Positions 45,319-52,801 of a stretch of 64,000 bases of DNA are shown in pieces. Location of the stretch: NCBI GenBank assembly GCA_963457535.1, contig OY734803.1, positions 248,001-312,000 of the forward strand, given 5' to 3'. A program made the position numbers and the translations under genes. Below the pieces are notes generated by a model. That model saw only the letters and a program-made list of their open reading frames with translations. It was not told where the DNA came from and did no database searches. Source of the DNA: JAHRAW01 sp028066695 (GTDB lineage: Bacteria > Pseudomonadota > Gammaproteobacteria > Arenicellales > Poriferihabitantaceae). Numbering within the stretch: the first letter of the stretch is position 1; each line of letters opens with the position of its first letter.

Positions 45319-45900
45319 TTAAACGACGAAGGTGAATTGCGCGCTGAAATTTTTGCGCGCGGAAGTTGACGGAGACGCGACCGGGGCGATTTGCAAACGC
45401 TCGCGTTTGCGCCGGTGCCAGGCCGCGCCGGTCTGCCCGCGCAGATACAACTGCGAGGTCAAAATCTCTTTGCCGCCGCGGCGGAGTTTGCAGTGAATGT
45501 GCGGCGGGCGGCGGGAATACGAGACCGGCAGCATGGTGCGAAACGCAAACGCGCCGTCCGCGCCGGTTTCATCGGCGCCGGCGCCGGCGAAATGCGCGTC
45601 AAAATTTTTCGCGCCGCGGTGCGCCGGGTGATCGTAAATGCGCGCGCCGTCGCACTGCCAAATCTCCACGCGCACCCCGACCAGCGGCGCGCCGTCCAAG
45701 TCGGTCACGCGCCCGCTCAAATGCAGCACATCGCCGTTCATCAACTTCGCATCGCGCACCAAGTCGCGATTCAGCGGGATTTCTTTCACCGGGTAATACG
45801 GGCCTTCGGCCTGCGACGGCGTCCGTTCGGCACTCGCGACGGAAAACCGCGCCGGCAAAAATACCAGCGCGGTAGTGCCGAGAAAATGCCGCCGTTTCAT
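45319..45900 (-). CDS. Secreted intradiol ring-cleavage dioxygenase-like protein
   Basis: A 193-residue protein starting MKRRHFLGTTALVFLPA, a Tat-like signal (RRHFL). TPSQAEGPYYP and the core IWQCDGARIYDHPA, FAFRTMLPVSYSRRPPHIHCK match the intradiol dioxygenase/protocatechuate 3,4-dioxygenase family. The four iron ligands appear kept: Tyr 89, Tyr 128, His 134 and His 136. It starts on the aprB stop (ATGA overlap) and ends 28 bases before aprA, so it is embedded in the apr operon. Its substrate is unknown; such enzymes need Fe(III), O2 and a catechol-type ring. Confidence 0.83.
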   Translation of the reverse strand: MKRRHFLGTTALVFLPARFSVASAERTPSQAEGPYYPVKEIPLNRDLVRDAKLMNGDVLHLSGRVTDLDGAPLVGVRVEIWQCDGARIYDHPAHRGAKNFDAHFAGAGADETGADGAFAFRTMLPVSYSRRPPHIHCKLRRGGKEILTSQLYLRGQTGAAWHRRKRERLQIAPVASPSTSARKNFSAQFTFVV

Positions 45901-46364
45901 CAGTTCGCCGAAAACTGGCTCATGTCGCAGTCGTGCATGCCGTCGGTGAACAGGTTCGCGTGATTCGCCAGATTCGCCGGGTCGGCGTCGGGTTTGCCGA
46001 CGAACGGCTCGGCCGAGCCTTCCGGGGTGGTGCGAATCGGGAATTTGAAGCGCTTCATGTTGCCGTTGCGGAACTTGATGGTCCACATGATGGACTCCGA
46101 GCCGCGCAGCGGCTGCACCTGCGCGCCGAGCGGCACCACATCGGCGTAGTGGCGGCACTCAATCGCCTGTTGCGGGCAGATTTTGACGCAGGAATAGCAT
46201 TCCCAGCACTGCTCCGGCTCCTGGTTGTAGGCTTTCATGACATGGCCGGTGTCGGCGCCGTCCTTGTCCAGTTTCATCAGGTCATGCGGGCAGATATAGA
46301 CGCAGGCGGTCTTGTCCTGGCCCTTGCAGCCGTCGCATTTGTCGGTGCGGACATAGGTGGGCAT
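45900..46364 (-). CDS. aprB: APS reductase subunit beta (iron-sulfur)
   Basis: A 154-residue ferredoxin-like subunit that passes electrons to or from AprA. Two [4Fe-4S] clusters: Cys 10, 13, 21 and 25, and Cys 53, 56, 59 and 63 (CWECYSCVKICPQQA). A C-terminal tail wraps AprA. The ATG is preceded by GGAGG at nine bases, one of the strongest Shine-Dalgarno sites in the window. It is first in the aprB-dioxygenase-aprA run. Confidence 0.97.
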   Translation of the reverse strand: MPTYVRTDKCDGCKGQDKTACVYICPHDLMKLDKDGADTGHVMKAYNQEPEQCWECYSCVKICPQQAIECRHYADVVPLGAQVQPLRGSESIMWTIKFRNGNMKRFKFPIRTTPEGSAEPFVGKPDADPANLANHANLFTDGMHDCDMSQFSAN

Positions 46365-46433
46365 GGCGAATTTCCTCCGGGGAATGGGTTGCGGGAAGTG
46401 GATTTGGCGTTGCGGGCGGCAAGTGTAGCGGTT

Positions 46434-47234
46434 TTAATTCGCGGGTGCGGGCCGCCGCAGAAAAAAAAATCCGCCGGCGAAAATCATCGGCAGCGACAGC
46501 CACTGCCCCATGGACAGGCCCAGCGCCAGAACGCCGAGATGCGCGTCCGGCTCGCGGAAAAACTCGGTGAAAAACCGGAAAACGCCATAAAGCAGCAAAA
46601 ACAGCCCGGCGACCCGCCCGGGCGCGCCGGCGCGCGCGTGCGAAGTGCGCGAATACAGCCAGACCGCGGCGAACAGCACCACCCCTTCCAGCGCGAATTG
46701 ATAGAGTTGTGAGGGATGGCGCGGCGTATCCGGCATGGTGGAAAAAAGGACCGCCCACGGCGCCTCGCTCGGCCGCCCCCAGAGTTCCTGATTGATGAAA
46801 TTACCGAGCCGCCCGAAGCCGAGCCCCGGCGCGCACAGCGGCGCGAGGAAATCGCCGACTTGCATAAATGCGCACTCTTTGCGCCGCGCCACCCACCACA
46901 CCCCGGCGAGCACGCCGAGCAGCCCGCCGTGAAACGACATGCCGCCGTCCCACACCGCGAAAATCTTCAGCGGGTTTGCAAGATATTGCGGCAGGTTGTA
47001 GAACAGCACATAGCCGAGCCGCCCGCCCAACACCGCGCCGAGCGCCAGCGTAAAAACCAAATCGGAAATTTCATTCGGCGAAAAAACGCTCTTTCCGCCG
47101 GGGGGAGAAAGCGCGCGCATTTTCCCAAGGATTCCGGCCGCGGCGAAACCCGCGAGATACATCAAGCCATACCAGTGGATTTCCAGCGGCCCCAGGCGCA
47201 ACGCGACCGGGTCAAAGTTGGGGTGTAGTATCAT
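46434..47234 (-). CDS. lgt: Prolipoprotein diacylglyceryl transferase
   Basis: Transfers diacylglycerol from phosphatidylglycerol to the lipobox cysteine. Seven hydrophobic segments; the family signature GRLGNFINQELWGRPSEAPWA with conserved Arg and Asn is present, and the N-terminus ends IHWYGLMYLAGFAA. 266 residues. It makes the LysM protein (26.1 kb) a likely substrate. Confidence 0.96.
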   Translation of the reverse strand: MILHPNFDPVALRLGPLEIHWYGLMYLAGFAAAGILGKMRALSPPGGKSVFSPNEISDLVFTLALGAVLGGRLGYVLFYNLPQYLANPLKIFAVWDGGMSFHGGLLGVLAGVWWVARRKECAFMQVGDFLAPLCAPGLGFGRLGNFINQELWGRPSEAPWAVLFSTMPDTPRHPSQLYQFALEGVVLFAAVWLYSRTSHARAGAPGRVAGLFLLLYGVFRFFTEFFREPDAHLGVLALGLSMGQWLSLPMIFAGGFFFLRRPAPAN

Positions 47235-47275
47235 CGGTTTCCGCGCCAGTCCGCGCGAACTCTATCACAATCACA

Positions 47276-49330
47276 ATGCCCAACCAACTCGCCGCGCAGA
47301 CCAGCCCCTATTTGCTGCAGCACGCGGAAAATCCGGTGGACTGGCATGCATGGGACGCGGACGCGCTGCAACGCGCGCGCGACGAGGACAAGCCGATTCT
47401 CCTCTCCATCGGCTACTCGGCATGTCATTGGTGCCATGTCATGGAGCGCGAGAGTTTTGAGGACGCGAACATCGCCGCGAAAATGAACGCGTTGTTTGTC
47501 TGCATAAAAGTGGACCGCGAGGAGCGCCCCGACCTGGACAAGATCTACCAGACCGCGCACCAAATGCTGACGCGGCGGCCCGGCGGCTGGCCGCTGACCG
47601 TGGCGCTGACCCCCGACGGACACGCGCCGTTTTTCGCCGGCACTTATTTTCCGCCGGCGCCGCGCATGGGCATGCCGGGTTTCGGCGATGTCGTGGAGCA
47701 AGTCGCCGCGCATTACCAAAAACACCGTGCGGAAATGCGCGGCCACCACCGCGTATTCGCCGACGCGCTGGCGCAAATCAACCCGCGTCCGTCGCGGCAA
47801 AAATTGCCGGAGTTTTCGCGCGCCCTGGACACCGCCGCACAAGAACTCGCGACGCAATTTGATACTGTTTTCGGCGGCTTCGGCAACGCGCCGAAATTCC
47901 CGCATCCGAGGCAACTGGAACTCTTGCTGCGGCATCAAAATCCCGACGGAAACGACGGGGAGAAAAAAAGCGCGCGCATGCTGGAACTCACGCTGCGAAA
48001 AATGGCCGCCGGCGGTTTGTTTGATCAACTCGGCGGCGGGTTTTACCGCTACTCGGTGGACCGCGAGTGGAAAATCCCGCATTTTGAAAAAATGCTGTAT
48101 GACAACGCGCAACTCCTGTCGCTCTACGCAAGCGCGCTGCAAGATGAAAATACCGTCGGAAAACCCTTCCTCCAAAAAATCGCCGCGCAAACCGCCGACT
48201 GGGTCGTGCGCGAAATGCAGCAAGAGCATGGCGGCTACGCCTCCACTTTGGACGCCGACTCCGAAGGCGCCGAGGGAAAGTTTTATGTCTGGGACGAATC
48301 CGATTTGCGCGTGTTGCTCGGCGCCGACGAATACGCGGCGGTGGAATCGTTTTACGGAATCGCCGGCGAGCCGAACTTTGAAGGCAAATGGCATTTCGCC
48401 GCGCATGCCGACCATGAAAAAGACATCGGCAACGACGCCGGCGCCGATGCAAACCCCGCGCTGATTTCCGCGCGCAAAAAACTCATGGAAGAACGCGGCA
48501 AGCGCGTCCGCCCGGCGCTGGACGACAAAATCCTGACCGCGTGGAACGGCTTGATGATTCGCGGCATGGCGCGCGCCGCGCTCGCGCTCGGCCGCGACGA
48601 CCTCGCCGACTCGGCCGCGCGCGCCTTGGATTTTGTCCGCGCAAATTTGTGGCGCGACGACCGCCTGCTGGTCACCACGCGCGGCGGCCGCGCCAGTTTG
48701 AACGGGCACTTGGACGACTACGCCTTCCTCGCCGAAGGCATCGTGGAACTGCTGCAGGCGAGGTGGCGCGGCGGCGATTTAACTTTCGCCATGCAAATCT
48801 GCGACGCGATGCTGGAGCATTTTGAGGACGAAGACGCCGGCGGTTTCTTTTTCACCTCGCACGACCACGAAGTTCTGCTGCACCGCCCGAAGAGCGGCCC
48901 CGACGACGCAATCCCCTCCGGCAACGGCGCCGCGATTCGCGCGCTCGGCAAACTCGGGCACTTGCTCGGCAACACAAAATATTTGGCGAGCGCCGAAAAA
49001 GCGCTGCAACTTTTCGCGCCGGCGCTGGCAAAAATGCCGTCCATCCACGGCTCGCTGCTGATGGCGCAACAGGCCTGCGCGCCGACCGCGCGCACCGTGA
49101 TTTTGCGCGGACCGGCCGCGGAATTGGCCGAGTGGCGCGCGTTTTGCCAGCGCGCGCAGTCGCCGCCGGAGACGGCGATTTTCGCGATTCCGACCGGGGC
49201 GGAATTGCCGCCGGCATTGGCGCGGCGCAAGGCGGGGGATTCGGGGGTGTTGGCGTATGTTTGCACCGGCACGGAGTGCGCGGCGCCGGTGGGGTCGCAG
49301 GGGGAGTTGGGGGGGATGATTGGGGGGTGA
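47276..49330 (+). CDS. Thioredoxin-domain protein of the YyaL/SSP411 type
   Basis: A 684-residue protein whose N-terminal ~160 residues are a thioredoxin-like DUF255 domain with CHWCHVMERESFE (CxxC). The next ~500 residues form an (alpha/alpha)6-barrel-like region (LFDQLGGGFYRYSVDREWKIPHFEKMLYDNAQL, AWNGLMIRGMARA, LNGHLDDYAFLAEG), resembling N-acylglucosamine-epimerase-type folds. Its function is unclear in all organisms. It is divergent from lgt. Its last ~30 bases are copied into the later HicB duplication. Confidence 0.92.
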   Translation: MPNQLAAQTSPYLLQHAENPVDWHAWDADALQRARDEDKPILLSIGYSACHWCHVMERESFEDANIAAKMNALFVCIKVDREERPDLDKIYQTAHQMLTRRPGGWPLTVALTPDGHAPFFAGTYFPPAPRMGMPGFGDVVEQVAAHYQKHRAEMRGHHRVFADALAQINPRPSRQKLPEFSRALDTAAQELATQFDTVFGGFGNAPKFPHPRQLELLLRHQNPDGNDGEKKSARMLELTLRKMAAGGLFDQLGGGFYRYSVDREWKIPHFEKMLYDNAQLLSLYASALQDENTVGKPFLQKIAAQTADWVVREMQQEHGGYASTLDADSEGAEGKFYVWDESDLRVLLGADEYAAVESFYGIAGEPNFEGKWHFAAHADHEKDIGNDAGADANPALISARKKLMEERGKRVRPALDDKILTAWNGLMIRGMARAALALGRDDLADSAARALDFVRANLWRDDRLLVTTRGGRASLNGHLDDYAFLAEGIVELLQARWRGGDLTFAMQICDAMLEHFEDEDAGGFFFTSHDHEVLLHRPKSGPDDAIPSGNGAAIRALGKLGHLLGNTKYLASAEKALQLFAPALAKMPSIHGSLLMAQQACAPTARTVILRGPAAELAEWRAFCQRAQSPPETAIFAIPTGAELPPALARRKAGDSGVLAYVCTGTECAAPVGSQGELGGMIGG

Positions 49331-49449
49331 AATGTTTTCGGTGGTGTTATACTCCGCGCCATTCACCAAACAAGGAATGCAGCATGCAAAACACGCAACA
49401 TTTTATCTCCGCAAAAGCCGCCGAAAAACCGGTCGTAAGCGGCGGAAAA
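49301..49449 (+). repeat. Direct repeat copy A: yyaL 3' end, promoter and HicB N-terminus
   Basis: This ~149-base stretch is closely matched at 50561-50713. Shared parts are the G-rich 3' end of the 47,276 gene (GGATGATTGGGGGGTGAAATG), the extended -10 promoter, a spacer with ATTCACC, and an ATG followed by CAAAACAC-CAAC. The match continues more weakly into the HicB coding region. Confidence 0.8.
49348..49353 (+). promoter_or_regulatory. Extended -10 promoter of the HicB-HicA-HicB gene
   Basis: TATACT preceded by TGT. The transcript should start near 49,360, about 24 bases before the ATG. The same element is copied at 50,610. Confidence 0.55.
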
Positions 49450-50283
49450 GCAACCGAGATGGCGGAGTTGGATCTGCACGCCGTGTTGCTGAACGCCGAG
49501 GGCGGCGGCTATGTCGCGATGTGCCCGGAAACCCACATCGGCTCGCAGGGCGAAACTGTTGAGGAAGCGGTCGCCAATTTGCGCGAGGCGAACGAACTCT
49601 ACCTTGAAGCGCGCCCGGGCGAATGTCCGCAGGGAGAGACCGTGGGCGTGGCGGTCATCAAACCGCTGACCATTTCCGTGGATGAGAACGCCTTCGGAAT
49701 GGACTGCAAACTGCCGGCGCTTTCCGGCAAGGAAATCGGGCGCGTGCTGGAAAGCCTCGGCTATGCCTTTGACCGAAAAAGCGGGAACCACATGATTTAC
49801 CAACGCCTCTGCGAATCCAAATACGACCGCTACTACCACACCGCCATCGTTCCGGACGCAAAAAAAGTGTATCCGGGGGCGTTGTACTGGGTGCTGAAGG
49901 GAGGAGGCCCGACCAAAAACGAGTTTCTGGCGAAAACAAAACCCGGCTATGTCGCGCCGCTTCCCTTCCCGCCGGCCGAGCCGCAGCCCGAAGATGCGGA
50001 GGGCCACGGGCCATATTCCGAACCGTCGGGCAAAATGAAAGAAATCCAAGTGAACGCCGTGCTGATGAACGGGGTGGAGGGTTGCTATGTCCCGTTCAAT
50101 CCGGAAACCGGCTCTTGCTCAAGCGGCGACACCATTGAGGAGGCGCTCGCCATGGTGCGCGAATGCACTGAATTCTCCATTGAGTGCAGCCCGGAAGAGT
50201 GCCCGCGCGGGGAGACCGTGGGGGTGGGAATCATCAAGCCGATGAAGGTCGCAGTGGACGCGAGTATCTTGGCGGATGAGTGA
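49384..50283 (+). CDS. HicB-HicA-HicB fusion protein
   Basis: A 299-residue protein with three modules. Residues about 28-100 are a HicB-type antitoxin domain (DLHAVLLNAEGGGYVAMCPET, GETVEEAVANLREANELYL). Residues about 108-185 are a HicA-like mRNA-interferase fold: LPALSGKEIGRVLESLGY, a GNHMIY motif with the catalytic-type histidine at 136, then PGALYWVLKGGGPTKNEFL. Residues about 219-295 are a second HicB domain (IQVNAVLMNGVEGCYVPFNPET, DTIEEALAMVRE). I start it at the ATG at 49,384; the frame upstream runs through yyaL. It overlaps the following hicA by eight bases. A toxin flanked by two antitoxins in one chain should be self-inhibited. Confidence 0.78.
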   Translation: MQNTQHFISAKAAEKPVVSGGKATEMAELDLHAVLLNAEGGGYVAMCPETHIGSQGETVEEAVANLREANELYLEARPGECPQGETVGVAVIKPLTISVDENAFGMDCKLPALSGKEIGRVLESLGYAFDRKSGNHMIYQRLCESKYDRYYHTAIVPDAKKVYPGALYWVLKGGGPTKNEFLAKTKPGYVAPLPFPPAEPQPEDAEGHGPYSEPSGKMKEIQVNAVLMNGVEGCYVPFNPETGSCSSGDTIEEALAMVRECTEFSIECSPEECPRGETVGVGIIKPMKVAVDASILADE

Positions 50284-50524
50284 CAAATTCCCGCAACTTC
50301 CCTTCAAGAAAGTCCGACGCGTCCTGGAACACCTAGGCTGTATTTTTCGCCAGAAACCAAAAGGGAGCCACTACCGGTTCTACTACAAATCTCGTGCTGC
50401 AACCATCGAGGACAAAGGCAAAACAGAGATTCCGGAGGGGACGGTAAGAGGGGCGCTCAGAGATGTGCGCATTTCCAGGAAAGAATACATCCAGGCTTAC
50501 AAAGAGGTGTTCAAAAAGAAATGA
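50276..50524 (+). CDS. hicA: HicA-family toxin
   Basis: An 82-residue HicA mRNA interferase. It keeps PFKKVRRVLEHLGCIFRQKPKGSHYRFYY with the catalytic histidine (His 32) in GSH, and an IPEGTVRGALRDVRISRKEYI end like the family's double-stranded-RNA-binding fold. The ATG overlaps the fusion gene's stop region (ATGAGTGA), so the two are coupled. The antitoxin is likely one of the flanking HicB domains. Confidence 0.82.
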   Translation: MSDKFPQLPFKKVRRVLEHLGCIFRQKPKGSHYRFYYKSRAATIEDKGKTEIPEGTVRGALRDVRISRKEYIQAYKEVFKKK

Positions 50525-50560
50525 GGAAAGCGAACAGGAATACTGCGCCGGGGAGGCGGC

Positions 50561-50713
50561 GCGGGAGTTGCGGGGGGATGATTGGGGGGTGAAATGTTTG
50601 GGGAGGTGGTATAGTTCGCGTTATTCACCGAATGAGGAATGCAACATGCAAAACACACAACACTCCATTTCCGCGAAAAGCGCGGCGAAACCGGCCGCGA
50701 GCGGCGGGAAAAA
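50561..50713 (+). repeat. Direct repeat copy B
   Basis: The second copy of the 49301-49449 block. It carries a fragment of the 47,276 gene's 3' end that has no function here, the duplicated promoter and the N-terminus of HicB. It shows that the array grew by tandem duplication from within the end of the thioredoxin-domain gene. Confidence 0.8.
50610..50615 (+). promoter_or_regulatory. Extended -10 promoter of the third HicB
   Basis: TATAGT preceded by TGG, the diverged copy of the element at 49,348. Confidence 0.5.
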
Positions 50714-50957
50714 GGCGAAAAAGAAAACGCGCAAATTGACCGCGCTGGTGGCGCCGGATCCGACCGCCGGATATCTCGCCTTGAATCCGGAAACCGACAC
50801 CTGCACGCAGGGCAAGACGGTTGAGGAAGCGCTCGCCAATTTGCAGGAGGCGACCGAACTTTATCTGGAGGATTCTCCGGAGGGTTGCCCGCGAAAATTC
50901 GCCGTGAAAAGCATCGCAAGTGAAAAATTCCCGCTTATGTTTGGAGGCGAATCATGA
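50646..50957 (+). CDS. hicB: HicB-family antitoxin (duplicate)
   Basis: A 103-residue protein whose first ~20 residues (MQNTQHSISAKSAAKPAAS) copy those of the fusion protein, followed by a single HicB fold (LTALVAPDPTAGYLALNPET, KTVEEALANLQEATELYLED). A lysine-rich stretch (GKKAKKKTRK) is inserted after the start. No Arc/HTH DNA-binding tail is visible, so it lacks the usual autoregulatory domain. Its stop overlaps the next gene's ATG. Confidence 0.8.
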   Translation: MQNTQHSISAKSAAKPAASGGKKAKKKTRKLTALVAPDPTAGYLALNPETDTCTQGKTVEEALANLQEATELYLEDSPEGCPRKFAVKSIASEKFPLMFGGES

Positions 50958-51937
50958 TTGTGGAAGGCAGCCGGGCGTGGCAAGAACTGCCCTTTTCGCG
51001 CAGGGTGAAAAGGAAGCGCATTCACTCAATGGACATACCGAAACTGTCAGAAGAGTGCAGGGAAAAATTGTGGGTTGTTGCGGAAGCTAGCCTTCGGCGG
51101 GCTTGCATTGTTAAGCAGGAGAAGAAAGGCGAGCGTGAATACCCTCGCTTTTATGGCCGTTCTTTTCTGGCAGTGCGCTTTCGCCGGACGGTGGCGGGAG
51201 AGTTTTGGGAAAATTATGCTGCGAAGTGCAAAGATATTGCCCGTCTCCATGGCCGCTCCCCTCCCGGCGAAGTGGTTTTTGTGGAAGACTGGCTGCGCGA
51301 TGCCATGTGGGGGAAGCAGACTACATTTTTTAACTTTCATGAAGAACACTTGCTGCAGATCGATGTGCTGGAATGCATGTTCCGCACACCCAATATGCCA
51401 AAAGTTTTGGCGAAAGAAATCGAAGAGATACTGGATGACACTCCGTATTACATCGATTATTCGGTGAATCCGGTTTCTATCGAACTGACCGCTCTTCCCG
51501 CCAACACAACTGCAGCGCAGCGCGCGATTCGACTCGCGCGCAATGCCGGCCTGACGCAGGCCGCGAATCATCTGCAAAAGAGTGAAAAAAAGATCGGTGC
51601 GAACGATTATCCCGGTGCTCTTGATGAGTGCGGACGCGCCCTTGAGTCGATTGTGCAAGTGATTGACCCCAGCACCGAAAAGAAATCGCTTGGCGCATGT
51701 CTGAAATCTTCCAAAATCAAAGAGATTTTTAAGCACCCCGCACTGCATGGCGCGATTGGCCAACTATACGGCTATCTGAGCGATGAGGCGGGGGTGCGCC
51801 ATGCGCGCGGCAACGAGAAATCCAAAGTTGACAGGGAACTCGCGATTTTCTTTTACGATGTGAGCGCGGCTTTTGCCGAGTATCTTGTCAGCGCGCATCG
51901 GAAAAGCAAAAAACCCAGAAAGAAAAAGAAAAAATGA
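50954..51937 (+). CDS. Abortive-infection-like protein of unknown function
   Basis: A 327-residue protein. The C-terminal third (HPALHGAIGQLYGYLSDEAGVRHARGN..., then a helix to the end) resembles C-terminal domains found in Abi-type and HEPN-like defence proteins, and the R-H pair in GVRHARG is suggestive. I see no other known motif. The N-terminal start is uncertain; an ATG at 51,032 (MDIPKLSEECRE) is an alternative that drops a basic 26-residue lead. It starts on the HicB stop (ATGA) and ends in a run of lysines. Codon use is more A+T-rich than in the core genes. Confidence 0.6.
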   Translation: MIVEGSRAWQELPFSRRVKRKRIHSMDIPKLSEECREKLWVVAEASLRRACIVKQEKKGEREYPRFYGRSFLAVRFRRTVAGEFWENYAAKCKDIARLHGRSPPGEVVFVEDWLRDAMWGKQTTFFNFHEEHLLQIDVLECMFRTPNMPKVLAKEIEEILDDTPYYIDYSVNPVSIELTALPANTTAAQRAIRLARNAGLTQAANHLQKSEKKIGANDYPGALDECGRALESIVQVIDPSTEKKSLGACLKSSKIKEIFKHPALHGAIGQLYGYLSDEAGVRHARGNEKSKVDRELAIFFYDVSAAFAEYLVSAHRKSKKPRKKKKK

Positions 51938-52004
51938 CAGACACGCCGAAAATTCATGGAAATTTTTGTGACTTTTCTCACAACAAGTTTTTCATGCGCA
52001 GTGG

Positions 52005-52010
52005 TAATCT
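52005..52010 (+). promoter_or_regulatory. Extended -10 of the zeta-like gene, predicting a leaderless transcript
   Basis: TAATCT preceded by TGG ends six bases before the ATG at 52,017. The 80-base gap upstream is A+T-rich, with TTTTTGTGACTTTT-type sequence. Confidence 0.45.
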
Positions 52011-52016
52011 AAAGCA

Positions 52017-52550
52017 ATGAAAAGCGGCAAAAAAATCATCATCATCGCCGGGCCGAACGGCGCGGGGAAAACGACTTACGCCAGGGAATATCTGCTGAAT
52101 GAGGCGGACTGCCCTATTTTCGTCAATGCCGACCAAATCGCCGCCGGCATCGCCCCCGAAGCGCCCGAGGCCGCCGCGGTGCAGGCCGGGCGGCTGATGC
52201 TGGAGAAAATTGACGCGCTGGTGGCGGAAGGAGCCAGTTTTGCGCTGGAAACCACGCTATCCGGGCGGGGTTATGTCCGAAAAATCGCCAAATGGCGGGC
52301 GGACGGCTACCATGTCGCGCTGCATTTTCTGTCGCTGCAAACCCCGGAAGACGCGATTGAGCGAGTCGCCAGCCGCGTCCGCCTCGGCGGACACAACATT
52401 CCGCCGGATGTGATCCGCCGCCGCTTTCACGCCGGTCTGGAAAATCTCCGAAAAATTTACGCGCAATGTGTTGACAGCTGGCAACTCTATGACAACAATA
52501 GGGGCCAATTGAAACTACTGGAAAGCGGAGTCAACCATGAAATCAGTTAA
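52017..52550 (+). CDS. Zeta-toxin-like P-loop NTPase
   Basis: A 177-residue kinase-like protein: Walker A AGPNGAGKTTYA at the N-terminus, a PIFVNADQIA segment, FALETTLSGRGYVRKIAKWRADGYHVALHFLSL, and a lid region with RRRFHAGLENL. These features match small zeta-toxin/AAA proteins of toxin-antitoxin systems, which phosphorylate UDP-N-acetyl sugars. Whether this one does is unknown. It overlaps the next gene by 14 bases, typical of a toxin with its partner. Confidence 0.8.
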   Translation: MKSGKKIIIIAGPNGAGKTTYAREYLLNEADCPIFVNADQIAAGIAPEAPEAAAVQAGRLMLEKIDALVAEGASFALETTLSGRGYVRKIAKWRADGYHVALHFLSLQTPEDAIERVASRVRLGGHNIPPDVIRRRFHAGLENLRKIYAQCVDSWQLYDNNRGQLKLLESGVNHEIS

Positions 52551-52794
52551 ACCACTGCCGAAAGGGCTGGATGTGGAATCAGTGTCCGCCGCACTGCGGC
52601 GCGCCGCCAAGCGCGCGCATTTCATCGCCTACCAGCACGGGGAAGGCGTCGTTATCAACAAAAACGGCAAAACTGTTATCGTTCCGCCGGACCCGGAGAT
52701 GTATGGGGAGTTGCTGGCGGAGGTGGAAGAAAAGCGCGCGGCTGTCATCGCGGAGTATGGCGCGGCGTATGGTGAGGACGACAAGCGGGCGTAA
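52537..52794 (+). CDS. Small partner of the zeta-like protein, possible antitoxin
   Basis: An 85-residue helical-looking protein (DVESVSAALRRAAKRAHFIAYQHGEG, VVINKNGKTVIVPPDPEMYGELL). It overlaps the zeta-like gene, so it is probably the antitoxin or substrate-binding partner, but I do not recognise a family. It ends two codons before an A+T-rich spacer and the membrane-protein gene. Confidence 0.55.
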   Translation: MKSVKPLPKGLDVESVSAALRRAAKRAHFIAYQHGEGVVINKNGKTVIVPPDPEMYGELLAEVEEKRAAVIAEYGAAYGEDDKRA

Positions 52795-52801
52795 AGCAAA
52801 C

